From JASFBA01 sp036172265 (GTDB lineage: Bacteria; Chloroflexota; Chloroflexia; DTKN01): 43,187 nucleotides of DNA. Positions 34,737 through 42,204 of the stretch are shown one piece after another. The notes beneath the pieces were generated by a model that saw only the letters and a program-made list of their open reading frames with translations, did not search any database and was not told the origin of the DNA. The DNA is taken from assembly GCA_036172265.1 (NCBI GenBank), contig JASFBA010000028.1, positions 1 to 43,187 on the forward strand, written 5' to 3'. The first letter of the stretch is position 1, and every line of letters starts with the position of its first letter. The position numbers and the translations under genes are program-made.

Positions 34737-35681
34737 ATGCCCTATGCCGTCGAAGTCGAGCAACTGACCAAAACCTTCGGCGATTTCGTTGCCGTGGATC
34801 ACATCTCCTTCCGGGTTTCCGAAGGGGAAATCTTCGGCTTCCTGGGGCCTAACGGCTCCGGGAAAACCACCACCATCCGGATGCTCTGCGGCCTGCTCCT
34901 ACCCACCTCCGGACGGGCCACCGTGCTAGGCTATGACGTGGCCCGCCGGCCCGAGGAGGTCAAGGCCCGCATCGGCTATATGTCCCAGCGCTTTTCCCTT
35001 TACGGCGACCTTACCGTCCGCGAAAACCTGGAGTTCTATGCCGGAATCTACCGCCTTCCGCGCCGGCAGGCCCAAAGGCGCATCCGCGATTTTCTACAAC
35101 TGGTCGGCCTGGCCGGGAGAGAAGACGCCCGGGTGGAACACCTCTCCGGCGGCCTCAGGCAGCGCCTGGCCCTGGGGTGTGCCATCCTGCACGAGCCTCG
35201 GATGCTTTTCCTGGATGAGCCGACCGCCGGGGTGGACCCAGCCTCCCGGCGGGAGTTCTGGGACCTCATCTATGAGATGGCCGGCCGGGGAATCACCGTT
35301 TTCGTAACCACCCACTACATGGACGAGGCCGAGCACTGCCACACCGTAGGCCTGATGTATCAGGGGAAACTCGTCGCCTGCGATAGCCCGGCCGGCCTCA
35401 AGGCCCAGGCCATGCGCGGCCAGGTCTGGGAATTGGACTGCGAACCGCTCGTGTCCGCCCTGGACCTCCTGCCTGCCGTGTCGAAGGTTCAGGAGGTGGC
35501 CATCTACGGCAGCCTCCTGCACGTCATCGCCGAAGATGGGGCCGGCCCGGCCATCCGCGCTGCCCTGGAGGAGCACGGCGTTCGGGTAAGCCGACTGGAG
35601 GCTATCTCTCCCACTCTGGAGGATGTCTTTATTTCCCTGGTGCGGCAACCGGTGGAACTGCGGGCTCTGTCGGACGGGTGA
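34737..35681 (+). CDS. ABC transporter ATP-binding protein (ABC-2/DrrA-type exporter)
   Basis: 314 residues. Walker A GPNGSGKTTT (37-46), Q-loop MSQRFSLYGDLTVREN, signature LSGGLRQRLALG, Walker B MLFLDEPTAGVDP, switch histidine VTTHYMDEAEHC. The C-terminal LEAISPTLEDVFISLVRQ is typical of ABC-2 exporter ATPases (DrrA/CcmA/YbhF group). These pair with ABC-2 permeases, but no permease is encoded here: the next gene is convergent, overlaps its end by 53 bases and is a CNNM-type protein. It may use a permease encoded elsewhere or have lost its partner. ATG 34737 follows GGAAGGAGGGCAGGCG. Confidence 0.93.
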   Translation: MPYAVEVEQLTKTFGDFVAVDHISFRVSEGEIFGFLGPNGSGKTTTIRMLCGLLLPTSGRATVLGYDVARRPEEVKARIGYMSQRFSLYGDLTVRENLEFYAGIYRLPRRQAQRRIRDFLQLVGLAGREDARVEHLSGGLRQRLALGCAILHEPRMLFLDEPTAGVDPASRREFWDLIYEMAGRGITVFVTTHYMDEAEHCHTVGLMYQGKLVACDSPAGLKAQAMRGQVWELDCEPLVSALDLLPAVSKVQEVAIYGSLLHVIAEDGAGPAIRAALEEHGVRVSRLEAISPTLEDVFISLVRQPVELRALSDG

Positions 35682-36978
35682 TCTCCACCTGCTCGATGCG
35701 CGGCCCCCGCATTCGGAGCACCTTGAAGCGGAGATTCTGGTAGCGGAAGGCTTCCCCTTCCGCCGGTAGGCGCTGCAGATAGGTCAGGATAAAGCCAGCC
35801 ACCGTCTCATAGTCCTCACTCTCGGGCAGAGAAAGCCCCAGTTCCTCGTTGGCCTCCTCCACCCGCATCTGGCCGGAGATCACCACCGTATGCTCGTCCA
35901 CCAGTTGGAAGGGGCGAGGGCGGCGGCCCAGTTCGTCCTCCAGTTCCCCGACGATTTCCTCGACGATGTCCTCCACCGTCAGCGCTCCGGCCATGCCGCC
36001 GTATTCGTCCACCAGGATGGCCATACGGGTGCGATCCCGGCGTAGTTCCTGCAGGAGGTCGGTCACCGGCTTGTTCTCAGGAAAGAAAAGGGCCGGCCGC
36101 ATCCACTCCCGCACCGGGCGCGCCAGGTCGGCTTCTGAGAGGGGCATCTTCTGCAGGAGGTCCTTGACCGAGACCACGCCCACCACGTCGTCTACGCCGC
36201 CCGCGCCCAGCACCGGGAAACGACTGTGGCCGCTTTCGCGAAAATGTTCCAGGAGTTCGCGCACCGGGGCATCCTCGGAGACCGTTACCACATCCGGCCG
36301 GGGAATCATCACCTGGCGGGCGGTCAGTTCCCCCAGGTCAAAGACGCCGACAAGCATGCGCCGCTCCTCCTCCTCCAGCACGCCCTCCTTCTGGCTGGCC
36401 TCGAGGAGCCGTTTGAGTTCCTGAACCGAGTGGACACGCTCAAGGCCAGCGGCCGGCCGCACCCGAAGCAAACGCAACATCAGACTGCCGGCCCCGTTCA
36501 GAAGCCAGATCAGGGGCAGAAAGAGGTAGAAACTCCAGAGGATCGGCCGAGCAACCCGCAGAGCGGTCCGTTCGGGGTTTTGCAGCGTAACGGACTTGGG
36601 CACCAGTTCCCCAAGCACGACGGTGAGAAAGGTGATGGTGACAAAGGAGATGGTCACGGCGATGCTGGCATGGGTCGGTCCGATCCAGGATTCGGGGATG
36701 GCCCGAAAGATCGGCGTGAAAAGGGGGACCAGCGCATCTTCCCCAATCCAGCCCAGGAGGAGGCCGGCCATGGTGATTCCCAGTTGTATCGCCGCAATGA
36801 AGCGGGCAGGGTCTTGGATGGCCCGCTGCACCAGGGCGGCACTGCGATTGCCCTGGGAGGCCAGTTCCTCCACCCGTGTCCGCCGCACGCTGACCAGGGC
36901 GTACTCGGCCGCCACGAAAAAGCCGTTGACGGCCACCAGGGCCGCCACGGCCAAAAGCCGCCAAAGCGTTTCCATCAT
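35629..36978 (-). CDS. Hemolysin C/CNNM (CorC/YtfL-like) transporter-domain protein
   Basis: 449 residues. The N-terminal DUF21/CNNM domain (about 1-190) has four membrane segments, with AAEYALVSVRRTRVEEL and LTVVLGELVPKSVTLQNPE (the conserved GELxPK). A CBS pair follows (VFDLGELTARQVMIPR, SVKDLLQK, RMAILVDEYGGMAGALTVEDI), then the CorC_HlyC domain (VISGQMRVEEANEELGL). Family members are implicated in magnesium/cobalt efflux. ATG 36978 or the adjacent ATG 36975 is the start, after GGCAGGTGAG. It has a perfect-looking promoter divergent from the cyclic-nucleotide-binding protein gene, and its end overlaps the ABC ATPase. Confidence 0.93.
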   Translation of the reverse strand: MMETLWRLLAVAALVAVNGFFVAAEYALVSVRRTRVEELASQGNRSAALVQRAIQDPARFIAAIQLGITMAGLLLGWIGEDALVPLFTPIFRAIPESWIGPTHASIAVTISFVTITFLTVVLGELVPKSVTLQNPERTALRVARPILWSFYLFLPLIWLLNGAGSLMLRLLRVRPAAGLERVHSVQELKRLLEASQKEGVLEEEERRMLVGVFDLGELTARQVMIPRPDVVTVSEDAPVRELLEHFRESGHSRFPVLGAGGVDDVVGVVSVKDLLQKMPLSEADLARPVREWMRPALFFPENKPVTDLLQELRRDRTRMAILVDEYGGMAGALTVEDIVEEIVGELEDELGRRPRPFQLVDEHTVVISGQMRVEEANEELGLSLPESEDYETVAGFILTYLQRLPAEGEAFRYQNLRFKVLRMRGPRIEQVEITRPTEPAVPPVAAPGK

Positions 36979-37028
36979 CTCACCTGCCTGCCCCAGGCAC
37001 TCATGTTTCACCTACCCTTTTCCCTTTT

Positions 37029-37057
37029 ATTATACCCGGTATTCTCTTTAGGGTCAA
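37029..37057 (-). promoter_or_regulatory. Promoter of the CNNM-type gene
   Basis: On the minus strand, TTGACC (37057-37052), 17 bp, TATAAT (37034-37029), 51 bases upstream of the start codon. Confidence 0.75.
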
Positions 37058-37064
37058 TCGGCCT

Positions 37065-37093
37065 TTGACGCCCTCTTCCCGCTATGGTAGAAT
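37065..37093 (+). promoter_or_regulatory. Promoter of the CNMP-patatin-fdhD operon
   Basis: TTGACG (37065-37070), 17 bp, TAGAAT (37088-37093). Its -35 box is 7 bp from that of the divergent promoter. Confidence 0.72.
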
Positions 37094-37131
37094 GGGCGGC
37101 GATGGGCGGTGATCCTGCCCAAGGAGGAATC

Positions 37132-37632
37132 GTGGCCGAGGAGATCGTTCTGGACGTGCTGGGCCGGGTGGACATCTTCCGGGGGTTGACCCTGGAGGAA
37201 TTGCTCGAGGTAGCCCAGATTTGCACTGCCCGCTCTTACCGGAAGGGCGAGGTGGTTGTCGAGGAAGATGCGGAAGGGGACGACCTCTACCTCATCCATC
37301 GGGGTTCGGTGGAGGTGCTTATCCGGACTCGTAGTTCGGAAGGGGAGGTTCGGCAGACGCCCATCCACAACCTCTGGTCGGGCCGTTCCTTTGGCGAGAT
37401 GGTCCTGGTAGGGGGCGGGAGGCGGTCGGCCACGGTGCGTTGTGCCGAAGATTGCCTCCTCCTGATTATCAACCGCTTCGACTTTGACCGCCTCTGTGAA
37501 CGCAATCCCCGTATTGGCTACCAGGTGATGCGCAACATCGCCGAGGACCTGATCTATAAACTGCGCAGTTCCAGCCTGCTCCTGCGGGGACAGATCAAGT
37601 GGCAGGAAGGCGAATTGGGCGTATGGCGTTAG
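37132..37632 (+). CDS. Cyclic nucleotide-binding domain protein without a DNA-binding domain
   Basis: 166 residues forming one cNMP-binding beta-barrel: VDIFRGLTLEELLEVAQI, RKGEVVVEEDAEGDDLYLIHRGSVEVLI, and the phosphate-binding cassette SFGEMVLVGGGRRSATVR (family form FGExxLLxxxxRxAxV). Helices follow (RNPRIGYQVMRNIAEDLIYKL) but no HTH, so it is not a Crp-type activator. The ligand may be cAMP, cGMP or a dinucleotide. I take GTG 37132 after AAGGAGGAATC. It is the first gene of a coupled operon: the patatin start is just after or within its 3-prime end. It may regulate that lipase. Confidence 0.8.
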   Translation: MAEEIVLDVLGRVDIFRGLTLEELLEVAQICTARSYRKGEVVVEEDAEGDDLYLIHRGSVEVLIRTRSSEGEVRQTPIHNLWSGRSFGEMVLVGGGRRSATVRCAEDCLLLIINRFDFDRLCERNPRIGYQVMRNIAEDLIYKLRSSSLLLRGQIKWQEGELGVWR

Positions 37633-37649
37633 CGGGGCGGAGAAGGGCG

Positions 37650-38501
37650 ATGGAGAGACGATCGACCGACCTGATCAGCCTGGTGCACGAACCGCTGGAG
37701 GCGCTGACCCGCCTGCTGGGGCGGAAGAAGAGGCGGCGAAAGGTCGGTCTGGCTCTGAGCGGAGGGGGAGGCCGGGGAATTGCCCACATCGGGGTCTTTT
37801 CCGTGCTGATGGAGTCCGGCATTATTCCGGACTGTGTGGCCGGGACGAGCGCGGGTGCCGCTGCCGGCGTGCTTTTCTGCCGGGGTTGGAGTCCGGAGCA
37901 GATGTTGCGCCTGGTACGTGGACTGAACCTTCTGCACCTGGGCCAACCGCGCTTGCGCCGGCTCGGCCTGCTCGATGGGGCGCGTTTCGAGGAACTGATC
38001 CGCAAGTTGGTCGGCGACCTCACCTTCGCCGACCTTTCCATCCCCCTGGCCGTGGTGACATGCGACCTCCTCACCGGCGAACGGGTGGTTATTCGCCAGG
38101 GTGCTCTGGCTCCGGCGGTGCGGGCCAGTTGTTCTATCCCGGGAATCTTTACTCCGGTCGAGTGGGAGGGGCGTCTCCTGGTGGACGGCGGCTTGGTGGA
38201 CCATCTGCCCGTCTCTGTGGTCCGGGAGATGGGCGCGGATTACGTTATTGCTGTAGACGTACATCCACCGCTGCCGCCTGGCCGCCGGCCACGCAACCTC
38301 TTCGAGGTAGTCATCGCCAGTTATCAGATTATGACGCGGAACAACATCGGTCCTGGCGTCGAACCGGAGTGCCTGATTCGCCCGGACACGGGCCGTTTCG
38401 ACTGGTTGCGCTTCGGATCCCAGGCCGATGCTCTCTTCCAGGCCGGCCGGCAGGCGACTCAGGAGGCGCTGCCCAGGCTGCTTGCCGAATTGGAAAGATG
38501 A
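37650..38501 (+). CDS. Patatin-like phospholipase (RssA/NTE-type)
   Basis: 283 residues. Oxyanion-hole motif SGGGGRGIAHIGV (37-49), nucleophile S67 in GTSAG, and catalytic aspartate D179 in VDGGLVDHLP form the Ser-Asp dyad. Family members hydrolyse phospholipids or lysophospholipids at the membrane. The N-terminus is basic (GRKKRRRK) with no signal peptide, so it is cytoplasmic or peripheral. ATG 37650 has GGAGAAGGGCG upstream; ATG 37623, overlapping the preceding gene, is an alternative. It ends in an ATGA overlap with fdhD. A cyclic-nucleotide-binding protein next to a patatin is reminiscent of NTE-type lipases that carry both domains in one chain. Confidence 0.9.
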   Translation: MERRSTDLISLVHEPLEALTRLLGRKKRRRKVGLALSGGGGRGIAHIGVFSVLMESGIIPDCVAGTSAGAAAGVLFCRGWSPEQMLRLVRGLNLLHLGQPRLRRLGLLDGARFEELIRKLVGDLTFADLSIPLAVVTCDLLTGERVVIRQGALAPAVRASCSIPGIFTPVEWEGRLLVDGGLVDHLPVSVVREMGADYVIAVDVHPPLPPGRRPRNLFEVVIASYQIMTRNNIGPGVEPECLIRPDTGRFDWLRFGSQADALFQAGRQATQEALPRLLAELER

Positions 38502-39301
38502 GCGAAAGAGGCCCTATTCGTCTTGGGGAAGGATGGGAGGCCGGCACCTCTGGATGGAGGGCGCTGGAGGTGGTGCTGCCGGTCGAGATCGCCCTGACGG
38601 TGGAACTGAACGGCCAGGTACGGGCCACCCTTATGGCCCTGCCGGGGATGGAACGTGAACTAGCCATCGGCTTCTGCCTGAGCGAGGGTCTGGTGGCCTC
38701 CTTTGCCGATATTTTCCTGGTGCACTTTTGCCAGGATGAGGAGGGAAGCGAAGGAGCGACCGTCCGCATCCAGGCCCGTCCGGAGGCCGTTGTGAGCGCA
38801 GGTTCAGGCCGGCGTCTGGTGCTTTCCGGCTGCGGCAGTGTGGAGATGAGTTGGGCTTCGTCGGGACTTCCCGTCCTGCCCCCGCCGGCCGGCCCCCTCC
38901 TGGAAGCGACGGCCGTCCGGGGAATGGCCCGATACTTGCGCCGCTATCCGGGCCTTTACCGGAAGAGCGGGGGCATCCATGCGGCGGCCCTTTTCTCTTT
39001 CCGGGGGGAAGTCGGTGCCGTTGCCGAGGACATCGGCCGGCACAACGCGGTGGACAAGGTGTTGGGAGCCGCAGTTATGCGTCGCCTCTCCCCGGCCGAG
39101 CACGTCCTCCTGATGACCGGGCGGGCCAGCCATGAGGTTGTGGTCAAAGCCCTGCACCTGGGCGTCCCCATCGTAGGCTCTCTCTCGGTGGCCACCTCCC
39201 TGGCTGTGAAATTGGCCCAGGAAGGGAATTGTACCCTGCTGGGTCGGCTGGCCCGAGAGCGTTTTCTCCTCTACACCCACCCGGAGCGAATTGCTCTCTA
39301 A
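38498..39301 (+). CDS. fdhD: FdhD-family sulfurtransferase (formate dehydrogenase accessory)
   Basis: 267 residues. Recognised by the N-terminal VEIALTVELNGQVRATLMALPGMERELAIGF, the central LSGCGSVEM, and the C-terminal GGIHAAALF, AEDIGRHNAVDKVLG, and SLSVATSLAVKLA. FdhD passes sulfur from a desulfurase to the molybdenum cofactor of formate dehydrogenase. The usual CGxCG carries two cysteines; here only C112 remains (CGSVE), so the second is lost. No formate dehydrogenase is in the window. It shares an ATGA overlap with the patatin gene. Confidence 0.85.
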   Translation: MSERGPIRLGEGWEAGTSGWRALEVVLPVEIALTVELNGQVRATLMALPGMERELAIGFCLSEGLVASFADIFLVHFCQDEEGSEGATVRIQARPEAVVSAGSGRRLVLSGCGSVEMSWASSGLPVLPPPAGPLLEATAVRGMARYLRRYPGLYRKSGGIHAAALFSFRGEVGAVAEDIGRHNAVDKVLGAAVMRRLSPAEHVLLMTGRASHEVVVKALHLGVPIVGSLSVATSLAVKLAQEGNCTLLGRLARERFLLYTHPERIAL

Positions 39302-39394
39302 ATGGACCGAGCCGGGGAACCGGGGGCGTCGTGGAGAGGGCCCTGGTTCGGCCGGAGACATACCTTATTCGGTAGGACTGGAGGGCGAACCTCC

Positions 39395-41629
39395 TGCACA
39401 ATGGGCCACTCCAGGCTGTAGCCTCGGCAGAGCCAGGGCATTGGCATCTAACGCAGGTCGTACCCGGCCAGTTCGAGCGGGCACTTGCCGCGAATTGCCG
39501 GCTGGGCGTCATCCAAGAACGGCATGAAGCGATAGATCTTCTCGAATACGCCCAGGTACACCTGCGCTGTCGCCAGCGACTCGAAACCGCAAAAGCTCTG
39601 GTAGTGCTGATCGAAGCGGATGTTCTGTTCGGCGTGAGAGATACACTCGTGATGGCGGGCCTGGGCAAAGACCTGGGCGATCACCGCCCCGTAATCGCGC
39701 CGCAGATCGGTGACCACGACCCGCGGGCGATAGCCCTTGGCCCTTAGCGCCAACAGAAAAGCGCGCGCTGTCCTGGTTGTTGTGCGGATAGAGGGCGATG
39801 TGCAGCAAATCATAGGTGTAGACATCCACCGCCAGGTAGACGTACATCCAGCGGCGATTCTGCCCCGCCGGCTTACCGTTCTTCGGCACCAGGACATGCT
39901 TCTCGTCCACGCCGACCACCCCGCTGGAGCGCACCACCCCAAAGAGGGCGGCGACCGGCAAGAGGGCGTGCCCCCCAGGCGCTGACCCAGCGGTACACGG
40001 TAACCGCGTGGACACCCAGCGCCGGGCCCACCCGCCGATAGACACTGTAGCCCCAGGCATAGGCTTGCAGGGCCAAGGTATGCACCTCCAGGCGATAGCG
40101 CGGGTAGGGCACCAGACCCGGCGGCAAATAGGTAAGGGTCTTCACGGCGCAAGCCGGGTTGTGACAATAGTAGCGGTAGACGGCGATCTCCTGCAGGTGG
40201 TGCTGTTCGTCCCAGTACTTTTTCAGGCGCGGGTGGCCGCTCTTGCGCCCAATGTCGGCCGAGCCGCAGTGCGGACAGCGCACGGTCGGGTCTGTCACCT
40301 CCTCCCAGGAGCCGAAGAGAAGTCGCTCCACCCGCAGCAGCCACGGTCGTGCCGGCACCGGCGGCGGGGGTGCCACCCCCAACTCCGTCGCCAGCGCGCG
40401 CAGGTCGGCCTGGGCCATGCGCGCCGCCGCCGGGAGGGGCTGCCCCTGTTCCAGGCAGTCGAGCAGGAGTTGGTTGTGCCGCAATAGTTCCTGCACCAAG
40501 AAGTCCTCCCGGAGCGTGAATTGCTGCGATGTCCAGTGAAAGCGCCGCCGGCGCTCCTGGCGCAGGGTGGACCAGCCGCTCTCCTCCCACACTTGGCGCA
40601 CCTGGGCCGCGCTGACCGCGCACCCGGAGCGCCGCAAGTAGGCGTGCACCTTTTCCTGGCTCTGGTGCGGGAAAGTGGCGCTGACGGCGATGATGCGCCG
40701 GCGCAGATCGGCCGTCAGCACTTCCGCTGGCAGGCGTTGGCTCAAGAGATTGGGCCAATCGCCGCGCAGCCAATCCCGCTCCAGCCGGCTGATGTCCGGA
40801 TGCGGCAGGCCAAACCAGTCCTGGGCCTGTACCTGGCGCACGAACGGCGTCCGCCTATCGCGCGTGCGCCGGCTGCCGCGGGTCGCGCCCGGCACCTCCC
40901 ACTGCCGCAAGAACAGCAACAGCAGCCGCTCGCGGAACGGGTCGGTATCGGCCAGCGTGAGCAAAGTGCCCGCAGAGTTCGGCCCGGTAGCGCCCGTCGG
41001 CCTGCCGGGTCACCTGTACCCACGGTTCTTCCCGCCCGCACAGCAGGCAACCCAGTCCGCACAGGGGGAAGCGGCCCGACCGCCCCACCGTCCAGAGGAC
41101 CAGCAGCGCATAACTCTCCACCAGCAAGCGTTGCCCTTGCCAGAGCGCTTCCTCCGCCAGCAGCCAGCACCCCCAATGTCCGAACTCCGGCCACCCCACC
41201 CGCACGGCTTGGCTCACGAGCCTCAGCCAGGGAACAAGCACCACCCAACCCGGACCCTGGCGTCCGCTGGTCAGCCACAACCCGGCCAACAGCACGCTGC
41301 GCGCTAGCGGCGCCCGCCAACCGTGACGGAGGTAGTGCCAACAGCAGCACAAGCGCGCCCGCAGCAACGGGGGCTTCAGCGGCTGCCCCCGCGCCAGCTG
41401 GCGGCAGGAAAAACCGGCGAGCGGCAGTGGACAGGTCACCCAGCCGGCCTGACTGTCGGGCAGTTGGCCGAACCAGGCTAGGGTGAGGACGCTGAACAGA
41501 ACCAGCGTATGTCCAACTTGTGCAATCGGCCGTTTTATATTCTGTATGGGGGCAACCTCGCATGTGGATCCTGTTTGTGTAGCTACAGTGTACCACATTT
41601 TGCAGGTTGCCTCCACTTTTCATTGTGCA
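39395..41629. mobile_element. Insertion-sequence-like element of about 2.2 kb
   Basis: The boundaries are set by a candidate 9-bp terminal inverted repeat: TGCACAATG (39395-39403) and CATTGTGCA (41621-41629). Similarity continues partly inward (both have an AGGC about 15-18 bases in). The element lies 93 bases after fdhD and holds one long minus-strand transposase frame. I see no clear target-site duplication. The right end and its flank (41480-41740) are noticeably more AT-rich than the chromosome. Boundaries are tentative. Confidence 0.55.
39448..41616 (-). pseudogene. Frameshifted transposase (HTH, zinc ribbon, DDE-like catalytic domain)
   Basis: Coding runs right to left in four frames. 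41616 to about 40960: Cys/Trp-rich N-terminal region ending LCGHFA. About 40960 to 39976: LRQWEVPGATRGSRRTRD, a zinc ribbon (CPHCGSADIGRKSGHPRLKKY, CHNPAC), then an HTH (GVHAVTVYRWVSAWG). About 39976 to 39765: SGVVGVDEKHVLVP and MYVYLAVDVYTYD. About 39765 to 39448: RPRVVVTDLRRDYG and HHECISHAEQN. D in VDEK, D in VTDL and E in the final block are candidate DDE residues. Two shifts lie at a C6 run (39971-39976) and a (GC)4 run (39761-39768). I associate GSRRTRD-type transposases with Chloroflexota but cannot name the IS family. Confidence 0.75.
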
Positions 41630-41738
41630 CAGCACTCGGCCCCATTTTTCAGCTTTCTACGAACCCCGCTGGCTCTTTTTCAGCATCTTTTTCTACATAG
41701 GTATGTCCCCAACGTGAAACGTTCACTGTTGAGGTAAT

Positions 41739-41771
41739 GCGGGTAGGCGAAGGCATGGCCTTCCTACCCGC
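41739..41771. other. Hairpin between the insertion element and the surface genes
   Basis: GCGGGTAGG (41739-41747) pairs with CCTACCCGC (41763-41771); inside, AAGGC and GCCTT add five pairs around an ATG loop with a two-base bulge. No T-run follows on either strand. Confidence 0.5.
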
Positions 41772-41790
41772 GGCCGCTTACCCGGGATGC

Positions 41791-41826
41791 AAAAACATCG
41801 GGGCGCCCAGGCGCGGCGCCCCGATG
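41791..41826 (-). terminator. Intrinsic terminator of the surface-gene operon
   Basis: On the minus strand a perfect 12-bp stem (CATCGGGGCGCC with GGCGCCCCGATG, 41826-41796, 7-base loop) is followed directly by TTTTT. It stands 24 bases past the stop codon of the gene at 41850-42161. Confidence 0.85.
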
Positions 41827-41849
41827 GGGATGGCTTCGGGCGAGAACTG

Positions 41850-42161
41850 TTATGGGACTGTGTGCTTCATCACCAGCGGCAGGTAAAGGCCAAAGGCCGG
41901 GGGTGACGGGGCTACCCGTCGGATGCCGTACCAGTAGCCGGCGCCGAGGCGATAGCCGCTGCTTGTGGCCGGCCCGATAGCAAACTGCCCCAGGGTGCTG
42001 TTGACCAGATGGCTTCCGGAGGACATCCACTCCCGCCCTCCGCCGGCCACCACGTGCCAAGAGAGGTTATGGTTCGGCGAAACTTGCGCCCAGGCCGTTC
42101 CGGTCAGGAGCAGGCCCAAGAGCAGCGTCAAGGCTACGACCCATCTCTTGCCCCGGTTCAT
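41850..42161 (-). CDS. Small secreted protein with C-terminal YLPLVMK motif
   Basis: 103 residues. A clear signal peptide (MNRGKRWVVALTLLLGLLLTGTAWA, cleavage after AWA near residue 25) is followed by a beta-rich body with SGSHLVNSTLGQFAIGPATSSGYRLGAGYWYG, a pattern I associate with Chloroflexota exported proteins. The C-terminus AFGLYLPLVMKHTVP carries the YLPLV-x-K ending also seen at 2085. ATG 42161 follows AAGGAGGTGAGCG. It lies 43 bases downstream of the collagen-like gene, with a hairpin in the gap, and ends at a strong terminator, so it is probably the last gene of that operon. Confidence 0.8.
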   Translation of the reverse strand: MNRGKRWVVALTLLLGLLLTGTAWAQVSPNHNLSWHVVAGGGREWMSSGSHLVNSTLGQFAIGPATSSGYRLGAGYWYGIRRVAPSPPAFGLYLPLVMKHTVP

Positions 42162-42175
42162 CGCTCACCTCCTTG

Positions 42176-42198
42176 CCCCTCCGTCAAGGCCGGAGGGG
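42176..42198. other. Hairpin between the collagen-like and small secreted genes
   Basis: CCCCTCCG (42176-42183), loop TCAAGGC, CGGAGGGG (42191-42198). No T-run. It could act as partial terminator or mRNA processing/stability element between the two cistrons. Confidence 0.45.
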
Positions 42199-42204
42199 AG
42201 GGAC

